From: JAXLWB01 sp046328715
GTDB lineage: Bacteria; Chloroflexota; Anaerolineae; Caldilineales; Caldilineaceae
DNA length: 64,000 nucleotides
Direction: 5' to 3'
Assembly: GCA_046328715.1 (NCBI GenBank)
Contig: JAXLWB010000010.1
Location: forward strand, 124,001-188,000
Both the position numbers and the translations under genes were made by a program. The notes under the pieces were generated by a model that had not been told where the DNA came from, searched no databases, and saw only the letters and a program-made list of their open reading frames with translations. Positions within the stretch are counted from its first letter, which is position 1; every line of letters starts with the position of its first letter. Shown here piece by piece: positions 1 to 7,707 of this stretch.

Positions 1-208
1 CTTGGCAATGATAGCCAGCGGCATGGGCACTGCCACTCAGTGCATGGCAGATCAAAATCGCATTCGAGCGGTCGCGGTTGAGCGTGCCGTAGGTTTCATA
101 GGCTACGGTCACGGGGCTCAACGTCGCGCCGCTCTCCAGACAGAAGGGTTCGTCTTCGGCAAAGGTGAAGGATTGGGTGGTGACAATACCAACGGAGTTT
201 TCGGTCAT
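1..208 (-). CDS. metX: Homoserine O-acetyltransferase, N-terminal part (runs off window)
   Basis: Acetylates homoserine with acetyl-CoA to give the substrate used by the MetY enzyme encoded just upstream. Only the first 69 codons are present; the gene continues beyond base 1. Reading the minus strand from the ATG at 208 gives the typical MetX opening, with [10 protein letters not shown] followed by [20 protein letters not shown], the conserved start of the alpha/beta-hydrolase fold. A GAGGA ribosome site lies about 4 bases before the ATG. It follows metY by 110 bases on the same strand, so both are probably read from the SAM-riboswitch promoter. The spacer carries a repeat hairpin that could trim or stabilise the message. 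Confidence 0.9.
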   Translation of the reverse strand, partial: MTENSVGIVTTQSFTFAEDEPFCLESGATLSPVTVAYETYGTLNRDRSNAILICHALSGSAHAAGYHCQ

Positions 209-218
209 GCTTCCTCGG

Positions 219-318
219 GTAAATGGTAAATGGTTAACGGTTAATGGTGAATGGTTAAGTTACATCGACGCCAAGCAGATTCATTAACACTTAACCATTC
301 ACCATTGCCCATTCACCA
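219..318. repeat. Intergenic heptamer-word inverted repeat (ATGGTGA/ATGGTTA family)
   Basis: Between metY and metX, 7-base words such as ATGGTTA, ACGGTTA and ATGGTGA are strung together at about 219-256. They reappear in inverted form at about 288-320 (TTAACCATTCACCATT), so the transcript can fold into a long imperfect hairpin. A relative of the same family is seen at 40788-40863. Confidence 0.7.
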
Positions 319-1617
319 TTACTTCGTTGCTGCATTCAACGCTTGATCCAGATCCCACAGAATGTCGTCGATCTCTTCCAGACCGACGCTCAGACGCACA
401 AAGTCGGGGGTGACACCAGCAGTGGTCATCTCTTCTTCGCTGAGTTGGCTGTGGGTGGTGGTGGCAGGATGGATTGCCAGGCTGCGTGAATCGCCCACAT
501 TGGCGACGTGGCTAAAGAGCTTGAGGTTGTCGATGAATTTGCGTCCTGCCTCGCGACCGCCCTTGATGCCAAAGCCCAGGATCGCACCTGCACCCTTGGG
601 CAGGTATTTCTTGGCTCGCTCGTGATGGGGATGGCTCTTTAGACCGGGGTATGCAACCCAAACGACGTCGGCATGGCCTTCCAGATGTTCGGCGACCTTT
701 TGGGCGTTGCTCACATGGCGATCCATACGCAGGTTCAAGGTCTCCATTCCGGCGAGTACGTTCCATGAATTGATCGGTGCCTGCGATGCGCCGATGTCGC
801 GCAACACGGCCACACGGGCCTTGATTGCAAAGGGCGGCAATCCCATCCCGGTCAGTGCCGAGTAGACCAGGCCATGATAGCTCGGATCGGGCGTGTTGAA
901 GTTGGCAAAGCGGCTTTGTGACCAATCAAAGTTGAACGCATCGACGATGGCGCCACCGATGGTGCTGCCATTGCCGGTGAGGAACTTGGTGGTGCTATGG
1001 GTAATCACATTCGCACCCCATTCGAATGGGCGGCAGAGATAGGGCGTGGCAAAGGTATTGTCGATCATGATCGGGATGCCCGCCGCTTTGGCAATGGCGC
1101 TGACTTCCTCGAAGGGGAAGACAAAGATGTCGGGGTTGCCTAACGTTTCACCATAGAGAATCTTGGTGTTGGGGCGAATCGCCTTTTCAAAGTTCTTGGG
1201 GTCGCTGGGATCGACAAACGTCACTTCGATACCAAGTTTGCGCAAGGTGTGATTGAACTGATTGTACGTTCCACCGTAGAGACGGCTGCTGCTGACGATG
1301 TGGTCGCCCGCTTCACAGATCGTGAAGATCGCCATTGCTTGTGCCGCATGACCGCTCGAAGCCGCCAACCCCGCCGCACCACCTTCTAGGGCAGCCAGGC
1401 GTTGTTCGAGCACGTCGGTCGTCGGGTTCATAATGCGCGTATAGATGTTGCCAAATTCCTTGAGCGCAAATAGATTGGCCGCATGTTCGGCATTTTTAAA
1501 TTGATAGCTGGTTGTTTGATAGATCGGCACAGCCCGTGAGCCTGTGGTCGGGTCGGGATTGTAGCCGGCGTGCAATTGTTGTGTGGCAAAGCCCCACTTG
1601 CGGTCATTGGATGCCAT
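319..1617 (-). CDS. metY: O-acetylhomoserine sulfhydrylase (aminocarboxypropyltransferase)
   Basis: PLP enzyme that makes homocysteine (or methionine) from O-acetylhomoserine and sulfide (or methanethiol). The 432-residue length is normal for the Cys/Met-metabolism PLP family. The cofactor lysine is K211 in HSTTKFLTGNG. Other family marks are IYTRIMNPT near residue 58, ASSGHAAQ near 86 and the MIDNTFATPYL cofactor-aspartate region near 184. The gene lies downstream of a SAM-I riboswitch and terminator and is followed by metX, so methionine supply should shut it down through S-adenosylmethionine. The ATG at 1617 is preceded by AGGAGAATTTGCACCA, a good ribosome site. Confidence 0.95.
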   Translation of the reverse strand: MASNDRKWGFATQQLHAGYNPDPTTGSRAVPIYQTTSYQFKNAEHAANLFALKEFGNIYTRIMNPTTDVLEQRLAALEGGAAGLAASSGHAAQAMAIFTICEAGDHIVSSSRLYGGTYNQFNHTLRKLGIEVTFVDPSDPKNFEKAIRPNTKILYGETLGNPDIFVFPFEEVSAIAKAAGIPIMIDNTFATPYLCRPFEWGANVITHSTTKFLTGNGSTIGGAIVDAFNFDWSQSRFANFNTPDPSYHGLVYSALTGMGLPPFAIKARVAVLRDIGASQAPINSWNVLAGMETLNLRMDRHVSNAQKVAEHLEGHADVVWVAYPGLKSHPHHERAKKYLPKGAGAILGFGIKGGREAGRKFIDNLKLFSHVANVGDSRSLAIHPATTTHSQLSEEEMTTAGVTPDFVRLSVGLEEIDDILWDLDQALNAATK

Positions 1618-1635
1618 TGGTGCAAATTCTCCTTT

Positions 1636-1698
1636 TGAATTACGAGTTGCGAATTACGAGTTACGAATTGCAAATCGATTTCGTAACTCGTAATTCAA
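1636..1698. repeat. AATTACG/AGTTACG heptamer repeat hairpin
   Basis: The words GAATTACGAGTT and GCGAATTACGAGTTACGAAT are followed by the inverted TAACTCGTAATTC. The block sits between the riboswitch terminator and the metY start and can form a hairpin in the leader. Shorter relatives occur near 3272-3292 and 44398-44412. Confidence 0.65.
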
Positions 1699-1699
1699 A

Positions 1700-1738
1700 A
1701 TAAAAACACCCTCTCGCCTGGATTGACGAGAGGGTGCT
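1700..1738 (-). terminator. Riboswitch expression-platform terminator
   Basis: On the minus strand CACCCTCTCG pairs with CGAGAGGGTG (arms 1727-1736 and 1707-1716) around a 10-base loop, and is followed directly by GTTTTTA. It is a strong intrinsic terminator immediately downstream of the SAM aptamer, as expected for SAM-dependent termination ahead of metY. Confidence 0.9.
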
Positions 1739-1761
1739 TGGATGCAATGGTGCTGGGGTCT

Positions 1762-1890
1762 CCTCTCATCTTCCAGAACTTTGTCTGTCGGAATTGGCAC
1801 CCTCAACGCTACAGATGCGTCATTGCAATGCTGTCGCTGGGTTGCCGAGGTTTCGTAGGGCCGGTCCCTCCACCTCTCTGGATGAGCTTG
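1762..1890 (-). promoter_or_regulatory. SAM-I (S-box) riboswitch aptamer
   Basis: The minus strand carries the classic S-box order: CTCATC (P1), AGAGAGGTGGAGGGACCGG, CCCTACGAAACCTCGGCAACC, then AGGTGCCAATTCC, and the closing GATGAGAG that pairs with P1 (1881-1886 with 1765-1770). SAM binding to this fold normally favours the terminator at 1700-1738. Its position in front of metY-metX matches the usual methionine regulon. The family assignment rests on the conserved core; the exact ends are approximate. Confidence 0.95.
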
Positions 1891-1939
1891 AATATTGGTT
1901 TGTGACACTAATTTACGGCCTGTAAATTACAGTAGGGTG

Positions 1940-1969
1940 ATAATAGCAAATTTTGGATAATCGTGTCAA
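1940..1969 (-). promoter_or_regulatory. Promoter of the SAM riboswitch-metYX transcript
   Basis: The minus strand shows TTGACA (1964-1969), an 18-base spacer and TATTAT (1940-1945), a near-consensus housekeeping promoter. Transcription would begin near 1933, about 45 bases before the aptamer. A small palindrome (TAATTTAC-GGCC-TGTAAATTA, about 1909-1929) lies just downstream of the start. Confidence 0.75.
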
Positions 1970-2104
1970 ATTGCTGCGCCTCTATCGATTCTTTGCTGCC
2001 CAAGTACGAAGCTCCCATAACCATGCCGTACGTTTGAGCCGTGTCCTACTTTTTGTACATTCAGTTAACAACTGAGTTGTACCGCCGGAAAGGCCAAACT
2101 CTCT

Positions 2105-2188
2105 CGATGTGTAAAGTGAGGTGCTTGACAATCGTGAAGTGTGATGCGTGACAGGAGCATCCATAATTCACGCATCACGTTTCACGCA
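2105..2188. repeat. GTGATGCGTGA word repeat hairpin
   Basis: GTGAAGTGTGATGCGTGA is followed by the inverted words TCACGCATCACG and TTTCACGCATC. The block lies directly after the dipeptidase gene on its downstream side. I see no gene between the metYX promoter and the dipeptidase stop (1970-2188). Confidence 0.6.
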
Positions 2189-3256
2189 TCAACTCCACGT
2201 CTTGCGTAACACACGTAACCAATTCTCATGAGCGATTTTGCGCAGATCACTTTGGTCAAAACCGCCAGCTTGCAGTGCCGCCATCAATAAGGGCAATCCT
2301 GCGGCATCTTTCATGTCCTGCGGCATAGTGGCTCCGTCGAAGTCGGAGCCTAGGCCGAGATGCTCGATGCCGATGCGGTCGGCGATGTAGCCAGCGTGAC
2401 GCACTAGTTCATCGACCGTCGTCTGTTGGTCTGATCGTCCATCGGAACGTAAGAAGCCAATGTGATAGTTCAATCCAACCATGCCACCCGACTCTTTGAC
2501 GGCGTCGAGTTGTTTGTCGGTCAGATTGCGGGTCGAAGGGGCCAGCGCATGAGCGTTGGAGTGAGTGGCAACCAACGGTTTGGTCGAAATGGCAGCCACA
2601 TCCCAAAAACCCTTCTCATTCATATGTGAGAGATCAATCATGATGCCGAGTTGATTGCATTCCTTGACCAGCCGTTTGCCGGCATCGGTTAAGCCATCGC
2701 CAGTGTCGGGCGAATGTGGAAAGCCAAAGGGGACGCCGTTGGCAAAGATCGTCGGTCGGCTCCAAACTGGACCAATCGAACGCAATCCCGCAGCGTAATA
2801 GGCATGGAGATTATGCAAGTCGGCGTCGATGGCCTCGGCCCCTTCAAAGTGCAAGATAGCAGCCATCACGCCATTGTTCAAGCAGTTTTGGATGTCATCG
2901 GCATTGCTCACCACCTTGAGTTGTCCATTTGACTGGCGCTCCAATTCACGCAGACAGCCAACCATACGCGTGGCATAAGTGACCGCATATTCATGTTCGA
3001 GCATGGGCGGTAGGGGCAACAAGTAGTCGCTCGATTCGCCCACTTTGAGTGGGGCCTGAGCTTTGCGCTTCTTCGGTGGGTTAGGAATAAAGATGGCAAA
3101 AAAGCCACCGCCCAGCCCACCGGCTTTGGCGCGCGGCAAATCGATATGCCCCTTGTCGCTCCGTTCGAAAAAAGAACGTTCGTGCTTGCGGTTGGGGTCG
3201 AAGAGATCCAATAACGTGTCGTTGTGACCGTCGAAAATCAGTGGGAAAGAGGACAT
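2189..3256 (-). CDS. Membrane dipeptidase family protein (peptidase M19)
   Basis: Zinc-dependent dipeptidase of the renal dipeptidase family, which cleaves dipeptides including some with a D-residue. The 355-residue protein opens with IFDGHNDTL, where the H-x-D pair binds zinc. It keeps HFEGAEA (bridging glutamate), LSHMNEKGF, VATHSNAHAL and GLGSDFDGA, all M19 hallmarks in the right order. No signal peptide is visible, so it probably acts in the cytoplasm. It lies downstream of the SDR gene on the same strand, separated by a repeat-containing spacer. Substrate is not defined by sequence; some M19 members act on amino-sugar or polyamine-derived amides. Confidence 0.88.
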   Translation of the reverse strand: MSSFPLIFDGHNDTLLDLFDPNRKHERSFFERSDKGHIDLPRAKAGGLGGGFFAIFIPNPPKKRKAQAPLKVGESSDYLLPLPPMLEHEYAVTYATRMVGCLRELERQSNGQLKVVSNADDIQNCLNNGVMAAILHFEGAEAIDADLHNLHAYYAAGLRSIGPVWSRPTIFANGVPFGFPHSPDTGDGLTDAGKRLVKECNQLGIMIDLSHMNEKGFWDVAAISTKPLVATHSNAHALAPSTRNLTDKQLDAVKESGGMVGLNYHIGFLRSDGRSDQQTTVDELVRHAGYIADRIGIEHLGLGSDFDGATMPQDMKDAAGLPLLMAALQAGGFDQSDLRKIAHENWLRVLRKTWS

Positions 3257-3261
3257 ACGTG

Positions 3262-3395
3262 GCTCCTAAAAATTACGAATTACGAGTTGTGAAACCCCTT
3301 CCTAACCTCCCCTTAACAGGGGGAGGAACAGTTGTTTATTGCTTGACGGTTCCCTCCCTTAGCAAGGAGGTGTAGGGTAGGGTTGTATGGATTAA
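3262..3395. repeat. Intergenic word repeats and CCTCCCC/GGGGGAGG inverted repeat
   Basis: The spacer between the SDR and dipeptidase genes contains AATTACGAATTACGAGTT, then TTCCTAACCTCCCCTTAAC with inverted GGGGGAGGAAC and a second partial copy (TTCCCTCCCTTAGCAAGGAG, GTAGGGTAGGG). Nothing coding is seen. Confidence 0.6.
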
Positions 3396-3399
3396 ACGA

Positions 3400-4182
3400 T
3401 TAACCGATAACAAGCGATTGTGCACCATCGATGTGAATCTCTGAACCGGTAATAAAGGACGACTGTTCGGAGGCAAGAAAGAGCACCAGTTGAGCGATTT
3501 GATCGGGATCGGCGGGAGTCTTGCCGGTCAATGGAATGTGACCTTTGGGAAATTCGACCGGCCAGCGAATCGACTGGCGGTTGCGCTGTTCCGTGTTTTC
3601 GATGATGTTGGTGCGCACCGAGCCAGGGCAGATGGCGTTAATGCGCACGCCATGCGGTGCTAGTTCCGGTGCCAGCATCTTGGCCATTACCGACTGACCA
3701 GCCTTGGCACACGAGTAGGCTACCGCCCCGCTGTTGCTAAAGGCGCGTGTGCCATTGATCGAGGAGGTGACGATGATCGAGCCGCCCTGGCGTTTGAGAA
3801 AGGGAACGGCATATTTGACGGTCAGAAAACAACCGGTGAGATTGACCTGAATCGTGCGATTCCATTCGTCTGGGGTCAACTCTTCGATGGGTGCCCAGAC
3901 GCCGTTGATGCCAGCGTTGGCAAAGACGATGTCGATGCGCCCCCAATGTTCGGCAATCTGCGCCATCGCCCGTTGCATCGATTCTGCATCGCTAACGTTG
4001 CCGGGTATCGCCATCGCATCACCGCCACCTTGTTTTATCTCATCGGCAGTCGCCTGCGCACGATCCGGCAATAACTCAATCACCGCCACTTTGGCACCTT
4101 CGCTCGCCAGCCGCAATGCTGCCGCCCGGCCAATTCCCGACCCTGCACCGGTGACTATGGCGACCTTTTCTGCTAATTGCAT
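3400..4182 (-). CDS. SDR family NAD(P)-dependent oxidoreductase
   Basis: Classical short-chain dehydrogenase of about 260 residues. It shows the cofactor loop TGAGSGIG near the start, NAGING near residue 90, and the catalytic Ser-Tyr-x3-Lys set in VTSSING and YSCAKAG. It ends with the usual SSFITGSEIHIDGAQS. I start it at the ATG at 4182 (MQLAEKVAIVTG); the frame stays open for 31 more codons to 4275, but that part is non-family and overlaps word-repeat DNA. The likely substrate is a sugar, polyol or hydroxy acid and cannot be named. It may be co-transcribed with the dipeptidase gene downstream. Confidence 0.85.
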   Translation of the reverse strand: MQLAEKVAIVTGAGSGIGRAAALRLASEGAKVAVIELLPDRAQATADEIKQGGGDAMAIPGNVSDAESMQRAMAQIAEHWGRIDIVFANAGINGVWAPIEELTPDEWNRTIQVNLTGCFLTVKYAVPFLKRQGGSIIVTSSINGTRAFSNSGAVAYSCAKAGQSVMAKMLAPELAPHGVRINAICPGSVRTNIIENTEQRNRQSIRWPVEFPKGHIPLTGKTPADPDQIAQLVLFLASEQSSFITGSEIHIDGAQSLVIG

Positions 4183-4229
4183 AGGATTTGCTTTCTGGTT
4201 TGTTATGTTTAGAGGGACAATATCCATTC

Positions 4230-4312
4230 GTATAGGGAGACAGGGAGATGAGGAGTAAGGTTTCACTCTCCTCATCTCCCTATCTCCCCATCTCCTTATC
4301 GCTACTTCCTCA
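4230..4312. repeat. GGGAGATGAGGAG / CTCCTCATCTCCC inverted word repeat
   Basis: AGGGAGACAGGGAGATGAGGAG is followed after a short loop by CTCTCCTCATCTCCC and then TATCTCCCCATCTCC. It is a hairpin in the divergent spacer between the SDR (minus) and GNAT (plus) genes. A one-armed relative (AATCTCCCAATCTCTAAATC) lies at 4975-5010. Confidence 0.65.
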
Positions 4313-4374
4313 TCTCAATCATAAGCGATGGACGATGTGTGCGCAAGTGGTTGATCAGTAGTAAAATACAAAGC

Positions 4375-4974
4375 ATGTTTGCCATCCGCCCTTATCACCC
4401 AACTGATTTAACCGCACTCTATCGCATCTGCCTGGGTACTGCCGATTCAGGCCAAGATGGGGCCTATCTCTATACCGATCCGGATCTGGTTGGTCACTAT
4501 TATACCGCCCCCTACGCCGTACTGGAGCCTGACCTGAGCTTTGTCTTGACGCACAATGGCACTCCTTGTGGCTATGTGTTGGGTGTACAGGATACGGCCA
4601 CTTTTGGTCGACGCTGCGAAACGGAATGGTTTCCGCCGTTGCGTGCTCGCTATCCGCTGCCGTCCGAAAGCGACACTTCGCGCGATGCGCGTATGATCCG
4701 CAACATCCATCGTGGTCACGATCTGGAAAACGAATTTCCTGGCTATCCCGCTCATCTTCACATCGACCTGCTGCCAGTTGGCCAAGGCCAGGGTTGGGGC
4801 AGGCAGATGATCGAGACGTTGCTGAATCAAATGCGTACTTTCAAAATTCCCGGCGTCTTTCTCGGCGTCGGCATCCGCAATACCCGCGCCATCGGCTTTT
4901 ATGAGCATGTTGGCTTTCAACGCTTGAAAGAAGAGCAGTGGGGTCTGGTCTTAGGAATGAAGCTCACGTCCTGA
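4375..4974 (+). CDS. GNAT family N-acetyltransferase
   Basis: Acetyl-CoA-dependent N-acetyltransferase fold of about 199 residues. The N-terminal strand is FAIRPYHPTDLTALYRIC; the acetyl-CoA loop is LPVGQGQGWGRQM (Q/RxxGxG/A type) followed by a helix, and the end has GIRNTRAIGFYEHVGFQ, the usual motif-B region. The overall pattern resembles the GNAT domains linked to glycoside hydrolases, but the substrate cannot be told. I choose ATG 4375; an upstream ATG at 4339 adds 12 atypical residues. It stands at the head of the plus-strand carbohydrate cluster, 38 bases before the RuBisCO-like gene. Confidence 0.82.
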   Translation: MFAIRPYHPTDLTALYRICLGTADSGQDGAYLYTDPDLVGHYYTAPYAVLEPDLSFVLTHNGTPCGYVLGVQDTATFGRRCETEWFPPLRARYPLPSESDTSRDARMIRNIHRGHDLENEFPGYPAHLHIDLLPVGQGQGWGRQMIETLLNQMRTFKIPGVFLGVGIRNTRAIGFYEHVGFQRLKEEQWGLVLGMKLTS

Positions 4975-5012
4975 AATCTCCCAATCTCTAAATCTCCAAT
5001 CCCTACATCTCT

Positions 5013-6101
5013 ATGTCCTGGCTAAAAGTAACCTATCAAATTACCTCTTCCCCCGCTGATATCGCCGCTCGCGCCGAAGCCATTTCGGTTGAACAGAGCG
5101 TCGAGATGCCCGTACCTGCCATTCGCCATCAACAGGTACTCGATGAGATTCTGGGCAAAGTCGATGGTGTAGAGCAAGTGGGCGAGAATCTCTATCACGC
5201 CCACATCTGCCTCTCCGAAATCACGACCGGCTATGAACCAGCGCAGTTGATCAACGTCCTCTTTGGCAACTCCTCGCTACAAGAGACCGTGCAACTGCTC
5301 GATGTCGAATTTCCTGATACACTGCTCAGCCACTTTCCTGGTCCAAAGTTCGGCATGGCTGGCCTGCGCAAACTGGTCAATGGCTACAACCGACCGCTCA
5401 CCTGTACGGCGCTCAAACCACAAGGGATCTCAGCGGACGACTTGGGCAAACTCGCCTACACCTTTGCGCTGGCAGGCCTCGACTTTATCAAGGATGACCA
5501 CGGCATCGCCAATCAATCCTATTCGACGGTTGCCGAGCGTATCAAAGCTTGTCACGGTGCCGTTGAGCGCGCCAATCGTGAGACGGGTCAGCGTACTTAC
5601 TACGTACCCAACCTCTGCGGATCGCCCAAACAATTAATCGAATACGCCAAAATTGTGCGTGAGGAGGGCGTACAGTGTGTGATGATCGCCCCGATGCTCG
5701 TCGGTATGGCGACCTTTGCCGAGATTTATCATGAACATCTCAACGTGCCAGTGCTCGGCCATCCCGCATTTGCCGGAGCCGCACGCATCTCGCCGATCTT
5801 CCTCTTTGGCAAGCTCTTCCGCCTCTTTGGCTGCGACGCTGTGATTTATCCAAACTATGGTGGACGCTTCAGCTATAGCAAACAACAGTGTGCAGATCTA
5901 GCTGCAACTGCTCGTGCCCCATGGGAACATATTAAACCCGTCTTCCCTGTCCCAGCCGGCGGCATGACCGTCAATCGCGTCCAGGAGATGATCGACTTCT
6001 ACGGCAACGACACCATGCTGCTGATCGGCGGCGGCCTATTAAGCGCGGGTGATGCGTTGTTGGAGCGCAGTCGGGAGTTTGTGAAAAACGTAAAGGGCTG
6101 A
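5013..6101 (+). CDS. RuBisCO-like protein (form IV)
   Basis: Member of the RuBisCO large-chain superfamily, 362 residues, shorter than true RuBisCO (about 470). CTALKPQG keeps the catalytic-site lysine equivalent to K175, and GLDFIKDDHG keeps the carbamylated lysine and the first aspartate, but the metal-ligand Glu of KDDE is His. The HRAMH and loop-6 lysine motifs are absent (GHPAFAGA, YPNYGGRF), while PVPAGGMT and LLIGGG of the phosphate sites remain. It therefore should not fix CO2. Known proteins of this type are enolases, isomerases or the 3-oxo-isoapionate-4-phosphate decarboxylase OiaX; the latter fits the nearby tetrose-type enzymes best, as an inference. No clear ribosome site precedes the ATG. 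Confidence 0.88.
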   Translation: MSWLKVTYQITSSPADIAARAEAISVEQSVEMPVPAIRHQQVLDEILGKVDGVEQVGENLYHAHICLSEITTGYEPAQLINVLFGNSSLQETVQLLDVEFPDTLLSHFPGPKFGMAGLRKLVNGYNRPLTCTALKPQGISADDLGKLAYTFALAGLDFIKDDHGIANQSYSTVAERIKACHGAVERANRETGQRTYYVPNLCGSPKQLIEYAKIVREEGVQCVMIAPMLVGMATFAEIYHEHLNVPVLGHPAFAGAARISPIFLFGKLFRLFGCDAVIYPNYGGRFSYSKQQCADLAATARAPWEHIKPVFPVPAGGMTVNRVQEMIDFYGNDTMLLIGGGLLSAGDALLERSREFVKNVKG

Positions 6102-6107
6102 GTGGGT

Positions 6108-6185
6108 GAAGGGATGACAGGATGACAAGATGAGAATCCCACTTGAACTGTCATCTTGTCATCCCTGCATCTTATCACCTTGTCA
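6108..6185. repeat. GGATGACA word inverted repeat
   Basis: GGGATGACAGGATGACAAGATGA is mirrored by CTGTCATCTTGTCATCCCTG some 15 bases later. It forms a hairpin between the RuBisCO-like and cupin genes and closely matches the one at 31822-31900. Confidence 0.7.
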
Positions 6186-6201
6186 GAATTTGGAGTTAAG
6201 T

Positions 6202-6651
6202 ATGTCTGAAACCATCTGGCGTCCCTCCTCGCCCGATTTTCGCTGGCAGGATGTGGATCTGCTGGAATATAAAAATGATGGCAGTTCCCCCTTTAAGGAT
6301 GTGACACGACAGGTACTGTTCGAGCATCCCAAGTTGGCTTGTCAATGGCGCTATTTTGAAGTGGCAGCAGGCGGTTACTCGACCCTCGAACGGCACGAAC
6401 ATGTCCACGCTGTGATGGTTCTGCGCGGTCGAGGGCGCTGTCTGGTCGGCGATCAGGTCTACGACATTGATACTCACGATCTCATCACCGTGCCTCCAAT
6501 GATTTGGCATCAATTCCGCGCCACCACGGACGAGCCGTTGGGTTTTCTCTGCCTAGTCAATGTTGAGCGGGATCGTCCGATCTTGCCAACGGCAGCGGAG
6601 GTGAAGGAGATCTGTAGTAAGCCAGAGGTGGCGGAGTTTCTTGAAAAGTAA
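6202..6651 (+). CDS. Cupin domain-containing protein
   Basis: Small cupin of 149 residues. The two metal-binding cupin motifs are visible: GGYSTLERHEHVHAVMVLRG (motif 1, three histidines) and PPMIWHQFRATTDEPLGFLC (motif 2, one histidine), with a GDQVYDI turn between. Such proteins bind a metal and act as dioxygenases, sugar isomerases or sensors. ATG 6202 is chosen because TGGAGTTAAGT precedes it; the frame is open back to 6130 through repeat DNA. Its stop lies 2 bases before the phosphodiesterase gene, which suggests an operon. Confidence 0.82.
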   Translation: MSETIWRPSSPDFRWQDVDLLEYKNDGSSPFKDVTRQVLFEHPKLACQWRYFEVAAGGYSTLERHEHVHAVMVLRGRGRCLVGDQVYDIDTHDLITVPPMIWHQFRATTDEPLGFLCLVNVERDRPILPTAAEVKEICSKPEVAEFLEK

Positions 6652-6653
6652 AA

Positions 6654-7417
6654 ATGCCAAAACCGTTGATCATCGCCCATCGCGGCGACACAAAAAACGC
6701 ACCAGAAAATACCTTACCCGCCTTCGCAAGTGCAATCCAGCAAGGGACAGATGGGATCGAGTTGGATGTACATTGGAGCAAAGACGAGCATCTGGTCGTC
6801 CATCATTTCTTTGGCTATGAGGGTACAGCGAGTGAATATAACCTGATTTTCGAAAAACCGCTGGCTGAAATCAAGCGCGTAGATGTGGGAAGCCGTTTTT
6901 CGCCTGCCTTTTCTGGATGTGCGCATATCGACCTTATTGAAGTACTGGATCTGGGTAAAGGAAAAGTGCGCTTTGAGATCGACATGAAGGGATCGAGTTT
7001 GCCATTTTACAGGCTGTACTTGCAGAAGTCAAACGCTTCGGCGTTGAGGACGACGTCGAACTGACGACTGCCCATTATGCCCTGTTGAGTCATGCCAAGA
7101 AGATTGATCCACGATTGCGCACTGGCACCTTCTTCCTCCAGCCACCTGAATGGATGCCGCTCCGTTTGGCGCAACGCCATGTGCTCGACTGGGCAACGCT
7201 CTTTGAGATTCAAGTCGCCCATCTTCACTTATCGCCGCTTACCGATGATTTCGTCGATGAACTGCGCCGTCGTGGACTAACCGTGTATGCCTCCAATTTG
7301 AGCACGAAAGTAGACATTGAGCAGGGATTGCACAAAGGGATCGACTCGTTTTCGACTGATGAGCTTGAAATGGCGTTGCGGATGCGGGATGACTTTGCCA
7401 ATCGTTCAAGGGTATGA
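6654..7417 (+). pseudogene. Glycerophosphodiester phosphodiesterase, frameshifted
   Basis: The first 110 or so codons give the GDPD start: LIIAHRGDTKNAPENTLPAF with catalytic-metal His-Arg and Glu, then GIELDVHWSKD and VVHHF. After FEIDMKGSS near 6994 the frame is lost and stops at 7064. Family-like sequence resumes in the frame of 7085 (LQAVLAEVKRFGV, ELTTAHYALLSHAKK, RTGTFFLQP, LTVYASN, GIDSFSTDE) and ends at 7417. One missing base around TCG-AG would restore a normal protein of about 254 residues. It would hydrolyse glycerophosphodiesters to glycerol-3-phosphate. Either a real inactivation or a consensus error. Confidence 0.82.
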
Positions 7418-7420
7418 TGG

Positions 7421-7707
7421 ATGCACCAGCGTGGCGAAGTATTAGTCGTAATCGTAAATAGCCACACCGATTTTCTCTTGGCCAGGGAAGATCACTGGTA
7501 TCGTGTGCCTGTTGACAGCAACAAAAATGGTTGAAGGAGCGCTGGCCGCCGCAATGGTTGGCGCTTTACCAGACCAAGATTTTCGGCGACGAGGCATTTT
7601 CGATTCGTTACTTCGCCCAAGTACAAAGCATTCGCAAAGTCTATCGCTGGCAACTCTTCCCAGATGAGCCGCGGACTTCAAAGCCAATCGGCAATATCAA
7701 CAACTAA
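7421..7707 (+). pseudogene. N-terminal fragments of a frameshifted endonuclease-type gene
   Basis: ATG 7421 starts MHQRGEVLVVIVNSHTDF and LAREDHWYRVPVDSN, then stops at an A-tract near 7522-7530. In the next frame WLKERWPPQWLALYQTK, FGDEAFSIRYFAQVQSI and KVYRWQLFPDEP follow, and around 7665-7675 the coding sequence shifts again into the frame of the 7707 ORF (KANRQYQQLMLAPLERL). All three pieces join logically into one protein with the endonuclease domain downstream. Two single-base indels are needed, one in the A5 run. Function of this N-terminal region is unknown. Confidence 0.6.

Noticed and set aside
2..229. Open frame of 75 codons on the plus strand at the left edge
   Set aside because: It is antisense to the start of metX, whose translation matches a well-known family.
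219..320. Repeated words between metX and metY considered as a CRISPR-like array
   Set aside because: Words are 7-8 bases and contiguous, with no spacer of uniform length and no cas genes in the window.
1982..2164. Minus-strand 60-codon frame between the metYX promoter and the dipeptidase
   Set aside because: No family resemblance, and it runs into word-repeat DNA.
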